A DNA stretch of 64,000 nt, from contig NZ_OY764059.1 in NCBI RefSeq assembly GCF_963668085.1, forward strand, positions 124,001 to 188,000, in the 5' to 3' direction. Positions 16,283 to 24,374 of the stretch are shown piece by piece. Origin of the DNA: an uncultured Ilyobacter sp. (lineage in GTDB: Bacteria > Fusobacteriota > Fusobacteriia > Fusobacteriales > Fusobacteriaceae). The position numbers were made by a program, and so were the translations under genes. Position 1 is the stretch's first letter. Every line of letters starts with the position of its first letter. The notes under the pieces are model-generated. The model had not been told where the DNA came from. It ran no database searches and was given only the letters and a program-made list of their open reading frames with translations.

Positions 16283-16564
16283 AGGCCTAGCTCCGTTTTT
16301 ATCGAAAAAAGTCACCAATCGATTAATTTGTAGTCAATTTTTATTTTAATAGAGTTGACTAAGGTCTAACAATTTAAATTTTAGGAGTTTTTTGACTACA
16401 AAAAGGTATTCTATAACAGAGTAAAATATATTATAACTTTATTGACTACTGATAAAATTGATAAGCAAAAAAAGAGTTAATCCTTTAAATGTGGATTAAC
16501 TCTTGATTTTGTTGGGGTAAATGATGTATTGGTGAAAAAATTCGAGAAAAACGGAGCTAGGCCT
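16283..16564. mobile_element. MITE-like element, 282 bp, with 34-bp terminal inverted repeats
   Basis: Both ends begin AGGCCTAGCTCCGTTTTT, then one variable base, TCGAA, and CACC. They lie at 16283-16316 and, inverted, at 16531-16564, and match over most of 34 positions. The interior has no gene. It carries four copies of TTGACTA or its complement and a perfect 11-bp hairpin (AGAGTTAATCC / GGATTAACTCT, 16473-16503). This is a non-autonomous element; no transposase with these ends is in the window. Confidence 0.85.
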
Positions 16565-16585
16565 GAATTAAATAACATAATAAAT

Positions 16586-16622
16586 TAAAGGATAAATCTT
16601 GTTTTAAAGGTTTATCCTTTTC
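16586..16622 (+). terminator. Hairpin after the MITE
   Basis: AAAGGATAAATC and GGTTTATCCTTT pair around a 10-base loop, followed by TCTAAT. It may be a weak or decayed terminator. The open frame antisense to it (16557-16742) has no ribosome site and looks like chance. Confidence 0.5.
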
Positions 16623-16823
16623 TAATAAATTATAGTAATATGTATTTAAGTAAAAATATATAAATTTTACCACAAACGCAAAATTATAATCTTTATTACT
16701 CATAAAAAATATATTATGGTAAAAAAACAAAAAAATTACCATTTAATAAAATATAGTGGTATAATTAACTCGTATTAAACAATTATGGTAATTTCTCATG
16801 AATTTTACTATTTGGAGGAGAAG

Positions 16824-17894
16824 ATGAAACCCAATAATGATTTAAAATTTTTACCACCTAGAATAGATATAGAGACAGTTTCAGTATTAAAGCAGCTAAA
16901 TAAATCAAGTAGAGCTCTAGCAGAATTAAAAGCATATTCAGAATTAATACCCAATAAAGAAATACTAATAAGCTCATTAGCTCTTCAGGAGGCAAAGGCC
17001 AGTTCAGAAATAGAGAATATAGTTACTACGAATGACAGTTTGTACAAAGCAATCGCTATTGATGAAAAGAAAATTGATCCAAGCACAAAAGAAGTTTTAA
17101 ACTATAGAACTGCCTTATGGAGAGGAGTAGAATTAGTAAAAGAAAAAGGATTTATTAGCACCAATCTTATTATAGAAGTGCAAGAAACTCTTGAAAATAA
17201 TAGTGGTGGGATCAGAAAAATTCCAGGGACAGCTTTAAAAAATGCACTAACAGATGAAGTAATCTACACTCCTCCTTCAGGAGAAGAACTTATAAGGCAG
17301 CTATTAAGCAACTTAGAGAAATATTATAATATAGAAACAGATATCGATCCCTTAATAAAACTAGCTATATCTCATTACCAGTTTGAGGCTATCCACCCTT
17401 TTTATGATGGAAACGGTAGAACAGGAAGGATTCTTAATATTCTTTATCTTCTCAAAGAAGGACTACTAGAATCTCCTATACTATATCTGAGTTCATATAT
17501 CATCAAAAATAAAGGATTATACTATAAACTTCTAGAAGAAGTTACAACAAATGAAACTTGGGAGGAGTGGATCTTATATATTTTAAAAGCCATTGAAATT
17601 ACTTCCAGAGATACCTTAGAGCTTGCAAAGAATATTAAAAGCCTTATGGACATAACAATCCAAGAAGTAAAAGAGAAACTTCCTAAAATATATAATAAAG
17701 AATTAATAGAATTTATCTTTACAGAGACCTATACTAAAGGATCTCACCTTGTTGAGAAGGGGTTTGCTACTAGAAAGACTATGACTAAGTATCTTCGAGC
17801 TTTGGAAGAAATCGGAATTTTAAAAAGCGAGAAAGTTGGAAGAGAAGTTATATATATAAATGTCCATCTTTTCAATCTTTTAAAAGGAAGTTAG
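16824..17894 (+). CDS. Fic-domain protein (AMP-transferase type, class II)
   Basis: 356 aa from the ATG at 16824, which has TTGGAGGAG upstream; the longer frame from 16785 lacks a ribosome site. The Fic active-site motif is complete at residues 191-202 (HPFYDGNGRTGR). The self-inhibiting motif S/T-X3-E-G/N sits N-terminally at Ser60-Glu64-Asn65, which defines class II. A winged-helix-like C-terminus (residues about 290-350) is typical of single-chain bacterial Fic proteins. They adenylylate target proteins such as topoisomerases or themselves. A decayed relative of this gene lies at 29555. Confidence 0.9.
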   Translation: MKPNNDLKFLPPRIDIETVSVLKQLNKSSRALAELKAYSELIPNKEILISSLALQEAKASSEIENIVTTNDSLYKAIAIDEKKIDPSTKEVLNYRTALWRGVELVKEKGFISTNLIIEVQETLENNSGGIRKIPGTALKNALTDEVIYTPPSGEELIRQLLSNLEKYYNIETDIDPLIKLAISHYQFEAIHPFYDGNGRTGRILNILYLLKEGLLESPILYLSSYIIKNKGLYYKLLEEVTTNETWEEWILYILKAIEITSRDTLELAKNIKSLMDITIQEVKEKLPKIYNKELIEFIFTETYTKGSHLVEKGFATRKTMTKYLRALEEIGILKSEKVGREVIYINVHLFNLLKGS

Positions 17895-18002
17895 TATAGA
17901 GAAATCACTATTTTTAATTTATACCTTTTCCAAATGAATTAATATGAGTTACTTTTTGTATTCCAAAAGAGAGCAAACCTGATTATAGCATTCAATAAGA
18001 TA

Positions 18003-18033
18003 GAGGGCGACCCTTTTGGTTCACCCTCTTTTT
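18003..18033 (+). terminator. Terminator after fic, with dispersed flanks
   Basis: GAGGGCGA and TCACCCTC pair around CCCTTTTGGT, followed by TTTTTG. The block starting TTCAATA and reading on into TTTTTAAAATTCAGAGATTATT recurs at 27880-27950, and partly at 34480. It is a dispersed terminator-plus-tail unit. Confidence 0.7.
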
Positions 18034-18127
18034 GTTTTTAAAATTCAGAGATTATTGCATTTAGACCTAAGTTTAAAAATTACTGAAAAAATAGGGATTG
18101 TAAGATTGATCACAGATAGTTGTGGTC

Positions 18128-18244
18128 AAATGTATCCGTCATGGTAAATGTTGTGAATGCATAAATCATCATATGGAAAATGGAGTTACTGTTCACTGTA
18201 TGAAGGATAGTGACCCTTCATATTGGGAAAATGTCAAAAAATAG
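18128..18244 (+). pseudogene. 5'-deleted copy of the small Cys-rich protein gene at 24055
   Basis: From AAA-TGT at 18128 the frame encodes the last 38 residues of the 51-aa protein at 24055 with nearly identical DNA. The first 13 codons and the start are missing. Upstream DNA (GATAGTTGTG and its flank) matches the sequence about 200 bases upstream of the intact gene. The two are joined at CAAATGTA, an 8-bp word present on both sides of the missing 200 bases in the intact locus. The copy is therefore a duplication followed by deletion between short direct repeats. Confidence 0.85.
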
Positions 18245-18255
18245 CTAATTCTACC

Positions 18256-18300
18256 TTTCTAAAAAAGACGGGATTTGAAGCCTACATGAAATACGAGTAA
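18256..18300 (+). pseudogene. Possible tail of an acetyltransferase gene
   Basis: Fifteen codons (FLKKTGFEAYMKYE plus stop) resemble the C-terminal strand region of GNAT acetyltransferases, where a helix is followed by Gly-Phe-Glu. No upstream part is present. This is a weak call. Confidence 0.22.
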
Positions 18301-18304
18301 AAGA

Positions 18305-18328
18305 AAAATCCCCGTTTTCAGGGGCTTT
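18305..18328 (-). terminator. Terminator of the DUF4143 ATPase gene
   Basis: On the minus strand, GCCCCTGAAAACGGGG is followed by ATTTTTC, ending the gene whose stop lies 4 bases away at 18332. Confidence 0.75.
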
Positions 18329-18331
18329 TGA

Positions 18332-19534
18332 CTATTCAAGCAAGAAGTCTATGATATTTTTAACTTTGATCCCAGAGTAGTCATTGAAGATGATTTGGTC
18401 CATAGTCAAAATATATTTCGGATAGTTATCAGAAATGGATTCTAGAGGTCTAAGCTCTCGCTCTCTCGTTTTCGTATCCATGATTGTAGCTGAAACTTGA
18501 TAGTAGATTTTTTCGTCTGTTTTTGAGGCGACGAAGTCGACTTCTAAGGAACCGATTTTTCCAATAGTCACTTCATAGCCACGTCTTAATAGTTCCAGAT
18601 AAACAACGTTTTCTAAAACATGACCATAATCTGTGTTACCTAGGCTGGTCAATCTATTGCGTATACCTATATCAACGATGTAATACTTTTCAAGGGTTTT
18701 TAGAAACATCTTCCCTTTTAAGTCATAGCGGTTTGCCTTGTAAATGATAAATGCATTTTCAAGCATCCTAAGATAATTATCAATCGTATCACTAGTAGTC
18801 TTCCTCCCACTACTGGTAAGATAGTCGCTAATTTTTTTAGTAGAGACGATACTTCCGATATTGGCAGCGATAAATTTCAAAATACTTTCAAGAAGGGCGG
18901 CATCCCTGACCCCATTCCTTTCAATAACGTCCTTCATAAGCACAGTATTGTAGATGCCTTCCAGGAAAGGACCGATTGTATCTGGATTATTTAATAGATC
19001 AACTACTGTAGGAAGCCCACCGTATTGAAGATATTGATTAAATTTTTCTTGGAGATTCATTTCTTTATCTGATTCTAAGAAATATAAATACTCTTTAAAG
19101 GATAAAGGCTGCATTTTGATTTCAACATATCTGCCCGATAGCAATGTGGAAAGTTCTGAAGACAAAAGATAAGCATTTGACCCAGTTATATAGATATCTA
19201 CATTGGCATCGACAAGGAAAGAATTAATAACTTTTTCCCATGAAGAAACCTGCTGGACTTCATCAAGAAGAATATAATATTTTTTATTTGTGTCACTAAT
19301 GCGTTCTTTAATGTGTGCATGGAGTTCCTTATAACTGATAATTTCATCGAACTCAAATGACTCAAAGTTCATACGGATAATGTGTTTGTTGTCAACACCG
19401 CTGGCGATCAGATGATTTTCAAATAGTGAAAGTAGGGTTGACTTACCCGAACGTCTTAAACCGGTGATTACCTTAATTAATTTTTTATCCCTAAACTGAA
19501 TGAGTTGATTAAGATAAAGATCTCTATTTTTCAT
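18332..19534 (-). CDS. AAA-family ATPase with DUF4143 C-terminal domain
   Basis: 400 aa. Walker A is at GLRRSGKSTLL (about 24-34) and Walker B at YILLDEVQQV. The middle section has the sensor-type ITGSNAYLLSSELSTLLSGRYVE, typical of this family. The C-terminal DUF4143 part (ENVVYLELLRRGYEV, then GSLEVDFVA) resembles a restriction-nuclease-like fold. Such proteins are very common in anaerobes, often near toxin-antitoxin genes, and their role is not established. It stands alone with its own terminator. Confidence 0.88.
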   Translation of the reverse strand: MKNRDLYLNQLIQFRDKKLIKVITGLRRSGKSTLLSLFENHLIASGVDNKHIIRMNFESFEFDEIISYKELHAHIKERISDTNKKYYILLDEVQQVSSWEKVINSFLVDANVDIYITGSNAYLLSSELSTLLSGRYVEIKMQPLSFKEYLYFLESDKEMNLQEKFNQYLQYGGLPTVVDLLNNPDTIGPFLEGIYNTVLMKDVIERNGVRDAALLESILKFIAANIGSIVSTKKISDYLTSSGRKTTSDTIDNYLRMLENAFIIYKANRYDLKGKMFLKTLEKYYIVDIGIRNRLTSLGNTDYGHVLENVVYLELLRRGYEVTIGKIGSLEVDFVASKTDEKIYYQVSATIMDTKTRERELRPLESISDNYPKYILTMDQIIFNDYSGIKVKNIIDFLLE

Positions 19535-20025
19535 AATATCACCTCTTAAATAGAGTATAACAAAAAAAAACTATACTTTCAATTTTTATTCGACTATACT
19601 AGAAAAAGTTTTATAATAATAACTTTTATTGGATTATAAAATAGAAAGTGAGTCCGGTGTAATAACTAGATTTAATCTCTTTTTTATCTCTATATATTGT
19701 AGAAATAACTTGATAAATACGTATTTTAGAGTGATACATACTTTGACGACTAAACCCTAAAATCCTTTATTTATAGGTGTTTTAGGGTTTTATATTTCAT
19801 GACGGGACCCTATTTAGAATAGATTCAATTATTTGTAGTAATGAGTATTCAATTTAGTGTTAAATTCTTAATATAATAAAAAAGCCTAAGTGTAAATGTT
19901 ACACTTAGACCTTGGTTAAAATGTTATGTATGAACTTAAGAAAACTGTCCAATTTATTGCAGCTTACCCACATTGCAACTCTTTGTGAAATTGTACTTGC
20001 AAGCAACCTCTTTTACATTTTGGGG
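19535..20025. other. Non-coding stretch: terminator and palindromic repeat D
   Basis: No credible gene is seen. It holds a hairpin (AAACCCTAAAA 19752-19762 with TTTTAGGGTTT 19780-19790) and palindromic repeat copy D at 19884. The rest is AT-rich sequence that I cannot interpret. Confidence 0.6.
19884..19923. repeat. 40-bp palindromic dispersed repeat, copy D
   Basis: The core is identical to copy A through CCTTGGTT (stem CTAAGTGTAA / TTACACTTAG, loop ATG). The 5' flank TTAATATAATAAAAAA is also identical. The identity across 16 kb implies recent copying or conversion. Confidence 0.85.
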
Positions 20026-20841
20026 CTAAAACTCTTTCCATAAAAATGCTGATGCTCTTTTCCCAATTACCAGATCATCAAAGACAAGTTCTGCTTTAAA
20101 GTTATTAGCAGTTGCTATACCAAAACATACATGAAGTGGTAACAGATGTTCTTCTCTTGGGTGACAAAACCTCCCTGATGGAGTCTTTTCCCATTCGCTC
20201 AATCTTCTTTCCCTCTCATTTTCACTTATATTTTCATCTGTACATGTTTCTATAAGCCAGTTATTGAATTCAATTGCTTTTTGATCTGCTTCAGATGATT
20301 TATGGAAGAATTCTCTCATATTATGAAAAGACAAGCCTGAACCAACAACTAAGATATTCTTTTCCATAAGTTTTGCGAGGGCTTTTCCTAATGCTATGTG
20401 TTCTCGTGGTTCGAGGCTTTTTAATTGAGATATTTGAATACAAGGAATATTGGCATCAGGATACATAAGCATCAATGGGATAAATAGACCGTGATCATAA
20501 CCCCTTTTATCATCTTTTTTCGCCAGAATACCATTTTCATTAAATGCACCTAAGACTTCCTTTGCCAACTCAGGATTTCCTGGAGCATTATATTTTATTT
20601 TATAAGACTCCTCAGGGAAACCAGAGTAATCATAGATCATTTTAGGATGTTCAGCACCTGTAATTGTTGCTATTCTTTCCTCCCAATGAGCACTGATTAC
20701 GACGATCGCTGATGGTTTCCTTAGCTTATTAGAGATTGTTTTCATAAATTCAATCAACTCTGCATGATTTGGATCACCTAGCAACGGCATAGGACCTCCC
20801 CCATGTGGGAGATATAATATTTGTCCCGGATTTTGACTCAT
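20026..20841 (-). CDS. DODA/LigB-type extradiol dioxygenase (YgiD-like)
   Basis: 271 aa from the ATG at 20841, which has AAAGGAGTGG upstream. The class III ring-cleaving dioxygenase layout of YgiD/4,5-DOPA dioxygenase is visible: PHGGGPMPLLGD near the N-terminus, VVISAHWEE, the histidine of YDHGLFIPLMLMYP, and VVGSGLSFHNMREF. The histidines bind zinc or iron. It lies just after the azoreductase on the same strand. In an anaerobe this pair more likely handles quinone or aromatic stress than growth on aromatics. Substrate unknown. Confidence 0.85.
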   Translation of the reverse strand: MSQNPGQILYLPHGGGPMPLLGDPNHAELIEFMKTISNKLRKPSAIVVISAHWEERIATITGAEHPKMIYDYSGFPEESYKIKYNAPGNPELAKEVLGAFNENGILAKKDDKRGYDHGLFIPLMLMYPDANIPCIQISQLKSLEPREHIALGKALAKLMEKNILVVGSGLSFHNMREFFHKSSEADQKAIEFNNWLIETCTDENISENERERRLSEWEKTPSGRFCHPREEHLLPLHVCFGIATANNFKAELVFDDLVIGKRASAFLWKEF

Positions 20842-20868
20842 ATTAACCACTCCTTTATTAATTTGTAT

Positions 20869-21462
20869 TTAAAACTCTTCTGTTAGTTTTTTCGCTTCTT
20901 TGTATTTTTTTTCAAGCATTTCATTTAATTGTTCCGGAGAAAAAACTCCAGTTTGTTCAAATGCAAAAGTATTAAAATCTTGTATTCCCATAAAGCCTAA
21001 AATAGTTCTGAGGTACCTGTCTCCCATTTCAAAGTCCGCTCCAGGTCCTTCGGAATACAAGCCCCCTCTTGCAGTAATATGTAAGGCTTTTTTATTTTCA
21101 AGTAAACCAACAGGACCCTCTTCAGTATATTTAAAAGTCTTTCCTGCTACCACAATGTGATCGATATATGTTTTCAGAATAGATGGTATAGATAAATTCC
21201 ACATTGGTGCTACAATTACGTATTTATCATACTCCATGAATTCCTCTACATATTTTGTCAATTCATTTGATTCAGGTGAAAATACTATTCCTATTCTTTC
21301 ATGGTCAAGGTGTGCTAAATCTTCTTGATAGAGATCTATTTCTTTAACATGAGCATTGGGATTTTTGACCTTGTAATCCTCGATAAATTTTCTACCTAAT
21401 TTTAATGAATATGAATCATTTTCTTCTTTAAAATTTGCTTTGATATAAAGTATTTTTTCCAT
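20869..21462 (-). CDS. azoR: FMN-dependent NADH:quinone/azo reductase
   Basis: 197 aa, flavodoxin-like fold. Family motifs are an N-terminal phosphate-binding region with KANFKEENDSYSLKLGRKF, the FMN loop APMWNLSIPSILKTYIDHIV, and HITARGG. The enzyme uses NADH to reduce quinones by two electrons, and azo dyes incidentally. It follows marR and precedes the dioxygenase on the same strand. A palindrome matching the marR operator (21554-21565) lies in its leader, so it is probably a MarR target. Confidence 0.9.
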   Translation of the reverse strand: MEKILYIKANFKEENDSYSLKLGRKFIEDYKVKNPNAHVKEIDLYQEDLAHLDHERIGIVFSPESNELTKYVEEFMEYDKYVIVAPMWNLSIPSILKTYIDHIVVAGKTFKYTEEGPVGLLENKKALHITARGGLYSEGPGADFEMGDRYLRTILGFMGIQDFNTFAFEQTGVFSPEQLNEMLEKKYKEAKKLTEEF

Positions 21463-21553
21463 TTTATTTCCTCCTTCAAGTTTAAAGTTTTCTGATAATT
21501 TTATCTATAATAACTGTTTAGGTAATATCTTCCCAGTTTAAACATCTTTTTAT

Positions 21554-21565
21554 ATCTAGTTAGAT
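21554..21565. promoter_or_regulatory. MarR-type operator candidate upstream of azoR
   Basis: ATCTAGTTAGAT differs by one central base from the perfect palindrome at 22041. It lies about 90 bases upstream of the azoR start. Confidence 0.55.
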
Positions 21566-21589
21566 GTATATTTGGTGAAGAATAGGGGA

Positions 21590-22027
21590 CTATGATTTCC
21601 CCCATTTTTTTAGCAATTCAATTAATATTTTTTTTTCATCTTCTGAAAGCATCTCTGTTATTTTTGAAATATTATCAACATGTTTTGGAAACACTCTATC
21701 CATTATTTTTCTGCCATCACTGGTAATTTTTACATAGGTTACCCTTTTATCCAAACTGCATTTTTCTTTCTTTACAAGACCTTGTCTTTCTAGGTTATTA
21801 ACAACAACATTAATATTTCCTATGCTGGATAGAGTTTTTTCTATTATATCCCCAACTTTTAAATCTCCCTTATGATACAGTATTTCTAGGACTGAAAACT
21901 GTGGCACAGTAAGATTTGTATCCTCTTGCATAGAATGACGGTCTTTCTTGGTAATAGTTTGATAGCACCTTTCAAGAACTATAATTAACTTTAAATTTAA
22001 ATCATTATATTCTCCATAACTTTTCAT
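21590..22027 (-). CDS. MarR-family transcriptional regulator
   Basis: 145 aa. The winged helix-turn-helix is clear: LTVPQFSVLEILYHKGDLKVGDIIEKTLSSIGNINVVVNNLERQGLVKKEKCSLDKRVTYVKITSDGRKIMD, with the wing at DKRVTYVKIT. MarR proteins repress nearby genes and release DNA on binding phenolics or on Cys oxidation. Its own start region carries a perfect 12-bp palindrome (22041-22052), which recurs before azoR, before the ATPase at 22292 and before the symporter at 24375. It is therefore likely to control these. Confidence 0.9.
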   Translation of the reverse strand: MKSYGEYNDLNLKLIIVLERCYQTITKKDRHSMQEDTNLTVPQFSVLEILYHKGDLKVGDIIEKTLSSIGNINVVVNNLERQGLVKKEKCSLDKRVTYVKITSDGRKIMDRVFPKHVDNISKITEMLSEDEKKILIELLKKWGKS

Positions 22028-22040
22028 ACCATAATTATAT

Positions 22041-22052
22041 ATCTAATTAGAT
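22041..22052. promoter_or_regulatory. MarR-type operator, perfect palindrome
   Basis: ATCTAATTAGAT is a perfect 12-bp palindrome 14 bases upstream of the marR start, well placed for autorepression. Near-identical copies are at 21554, 22204 and 24300. Confidence 0.6.
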
Positions 22053-22080
22053 GTATTTTCAACTTTTTTTTATTTTTTCT

Positions 22081-22182
22081 TTAAAAGTGTCTTAGATTTT
22101 CCATAAGATAAAGTATCCTAACTGGGCACTCTTTCTTACATTTTCCACAAGTAATACATTTAATTAGTAGTAATTTAAATGC
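22081..22182 (-). pseudogene. C-terminal remnant of a 4Fe-4S ferredoxin-type protein
   Basis: On the minus strand the frame ending at TAA (22081-22083) contains a complete cluster motif C-I-T-C-G-K-C-K-K-E-C-P followed by a short helix. Upstream it soon meets a stop and no start or ribosome site is seen. It is probably the decayed end of an iron-sulfur protein once placed before marR. Confidence 0.45.
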
Positions 22183-22203
22183 ATATTATGTTGAATTTTA
22201 AAA

Positions 22204-22215
22204 ATCTAATTAGAC
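22204..22215. promoter_or_regulatory. MarR-type operator candidate upstream of the 22292 ATPase
   Basis: ATCTAATTAGAC matches the 22041 palindrome except for the last base. It lies 77 bases upstream of the ATPase start. Confidence 0.45.
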
Positions 22216-22291
22216 AATTATTATAATTAACATTATAATAATTTGACTTATAATAATAGTGATTATATAATTTCCTTAAGAGGTGATTTTT

Positions 22292-23659
22292 ATGAAATTT
22301 ATAAATAGGAAAAAAGAAATGCAAACCTTAGAAAAAGAATTTTCTAAAGAGAATAGTTTTACAGTTATATATGGAAGACGTAGAACAGGAAAGACAACTC
22401 TTATTAAAGAGTTTATAAAAAATAAAAATGCATTTTATTTTTTTGCAGATAAACAAAATGAAAAAATACAAATAGAGAGATTTAAATACCAAATGTCAGA
22501 TCACTTTAATGATGAATTTCTTCAAAATATAGAGCTTAAAAACTGGGATGGTATATTTGATTATCTTATCTCTAAATCTTCATCACAAGAGAAGCTAGTT
22601 CTTGTAATAGATGAATTTCAATATTTATGTATGGTAAACAAAGAGTTTTCATCCATATTTCAGAGAATTTACGATGAAAAACTTAAGGATAGCAATATTA
22701 TGTTAATTCTTTGTGGGTCATTGATTAGTATGATGTATTCTCAGGTATTGGCTTATGACAGTCCTCTTTATGGCAGGAGAACTTCTCAGATTAGGTTAAA
22801 GCCTATAGAATTTGAATACTATAATGAGTTTTTTGAAAATAAAAATCAAAGAGAGCTAATTGAATATTATAGTGTTACAGGTGGGATTCCAAAGTATATA
22901 CAAGAATTTAATAAGGAAGAAAGTATTTTATGGAACATAGAAAACAATATCTTTAATAATAATAACTTTCTATATTCTGAGCCAAAATTTCTTCTTCAAG
23001 AAGAGATTTCTGATTTATCAAGATATTTTTCGATACTCCAAGCTATATCAAATGGTGATACTAAAATGTCAGCAATAGCATCAAGACTTAGTTTGAATTC
23101 TAGTAGTTTAACTCCTTATATTTCAAAATTAATAGAGCTAGATATACTGAAAAGAGAGATTCCGGTTACAGAGAATATAAATAATAGTAAAAAGACTTTA
23201 TACTATATAAAAGATAATTATCTGGCATTTTGGTTTAATTATGTTTATCCATATCAGAGTTATCTCGAGATAGATAATCTGAGATTTCCAATGGAAAAAT
23301 TAAAGTCTAATTTTAATTTATGGATTTCTAAAGCCTATGAAAGACTATGTCTGGATAGTATATTAAAAGATGAAAAAATACCATTTCCTCTTATGAAAAC
23401 TGGCAGATGGTGGGACAAAAATGATGAGATAGATGTAGTAGGACTTGGTGAAGATAAAATAATTTTTGGAGAATGTAAATGGTCAGAAAAACATGTAGGA
23501 CTTAATGTTTTATATCAATTAAAAGAAAAATCAAAGAAAGTTAAATGGAAAAATGGAATTAGAGAGGAATTCTTTATTCTATATTCTAAGTCAGGTTTTG
23601 GCGATGATCTTATAAAATTAGCAAAAGAAGATAGTAAAATTATTCTAAATGATTTTTAG
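22292..23659 (+). CDS. ATPase with DUF234 nuclease-like C-terminal domain
   Basis: 455 aa from the ATG at 22292, preceded by AAGAGGTGA. Walker A is at YGRRRTGKTTL and Walker B at LVLVIDEFQYL. The sensor region LILCGSLISMMYS and the family hallmark SPLYGRRTSQIRLKPI follow. The C-terminal part has E/D-I-D-V-V-G, then F-G-E-C-K-W, a PD-(D/E)xK nuclease-like pattern (DUF234). The family is common in archaea and anaerobes and has no settled function. A role in DNA handling or as part of a mobile or toxin-like system is possible. Confidence 0.87.
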   Translation: MKFINRKKEMQTLEKEFSKENSFTVIYGRRRTGKTTLIKEFIKNKNAFYFFADKQNEKIQIERFKYQMSDHFNDEFLQNIELKNWDGIFDYLISKSSSQEKLVLVIDEFQYLCMVNKEFSSIFQRIYDEKLKDSNIMLILCGSLISMMYSQVLAYDSPLYGRRTSQIRLKPIEFEYYNEFFENKNQRELIEYYSVTGGIPKYIQEFNKEESILWNIENNIFNNNNFLYSEPKFLLQEEISDLSRYFSILQAISNGDTKMSAIASRLSLNSSSLTPYISKLIELDILKREIPVTENINNSKKTLYYIKDNYLAFWFNYVYPYQSYLEIDNLRFPMEKLKSNFNLWISKAYERLCLDSILKDEKIPFPLMKTGRWWDKNDEIDVVGLGEDKIIFGECKWSEKHVGLNVLYQLKEKSKKVKWKNGIREEFFILYSKSGFGDDLIKLAKEDSKIILNDF

Positions 23660-24054
23660 TTGTTAAAATGGTGATTATACATAGCTGAAAGAAAAAGCAG
23701 GAGTGTTTTAAATTATAAACATTTAAAATAATCAAACGGAATATAACTCCCATAGGATTAAACATTTTTCAAAGTATCTTTTTTGTATTTAAAACCAAAG
23801 TATTATTACATTTAGATCTTAGTTTAAAAATTATATTAAAAAAATCACTGAAAAAAATAGGTGTTGTAACATTGATCACAGATAGTTGTGCTCAAATGTA
23901 GTAAACTATTATTAAATTAAGGACTATAAAAATTTTATGAAATAGAAATAATATTTTTAGAAAATTTAAATAATGTTAATTTATATTTAGATCAGATGTG
24001 TTACTTTACACTTTAATTAATATAAACAAAATTAAAAAAGGGTGGTAAGAAAAG
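23660..24054. other. Non-coding stretch with dispersed repeat sequence
   Basis: About 23710-23900 resembles sequences at 15430-15470, 18035-18130 and 33105-33220 (blocks such as AATATAACTCCCAT, ATTATTACATTTAGA and TTAGTTTAAAAATTA). It is a mosaic of dispersed terminator-tail units. The segment 23820-23900 is the parent of the sequence fused to the pseudogene at 18128. The last 60 bases lead into the small Cys-rich gene. Confidence 0.55.
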
Positions 24055-24210
24055 ATGAGCTGTAATAATGAAAGATGTACTTGTCCTAATATCAAATGTA
24101 TTCGTCATGGTAAATGCTGTGAATGCATAAATCATCATATGGAAAATGGAGTTACTGTTCACTGTATGAAAGATAGTGACCCTTCATATTGGAAAAATGT
24201 CAAAAAATAG
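24055..24210 (+). CDS. Small cysteine-rich protein, 51 aa
   Basis: ATG at 24055 with AAAAGGGTGG upstream. The protein begins MSCNNERCTCPNIKCIRHGK and contains CCECINHH and HCMKDSD. Eight cysteines and several histidines, with C-x-C and C-C-x-C spacing, suggest metal (zinc or iron) binding. Short proteins of the pattern CTC..C..HG.CCEC...H are frequent in anaerobes and, as far as I know, have no assigned function. A nearly identical but 5'-deleted copy is at 18128, showing that the locus was duplicated within the window. A stem-loop with a T run follows at about 24240-24285. Confidence 0.75.
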   Translation: MSCNNERCTCPNIKCIRHGKCCECINHHMENGVTVHCMKDSDPSYWKNVKK

Positions 24211-24299
24211 TTGGTTCTACTTTAAAATTTTTGTAAAATTCCAGATTAATTTAGAATCAAATTAAATTTTTCTGGGGGTTTTTTCTATGAAAATAAATA

Positions 24300-24311
24300 A
24301 TCTAATTAGAC
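24300..24311. promoter_or_regulatory. MarR-type operator candidate upstream of the symporter
   Basis: ATCTAATTAGAC, identical to the site at 22204, lies 64 bases upstream of the symporter start. Confidence 0.45.
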
Positions 24312-24374
24312 CATATATTTTAAAACAAGTAGATTGATAGTAACAGAGACGTTGAAATTAGAAGGAGTGAAAAA

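Noticed and set aside
16557..16742. Open frame of 61 codons on the minus strand over the MITE right end
   Set aside because: No ribosome site, composition dominated by Phe/Tyr/Asn as expected from AT-rich non-coding DNA, and it runs across a terminal inverted repeat and a hairpin.
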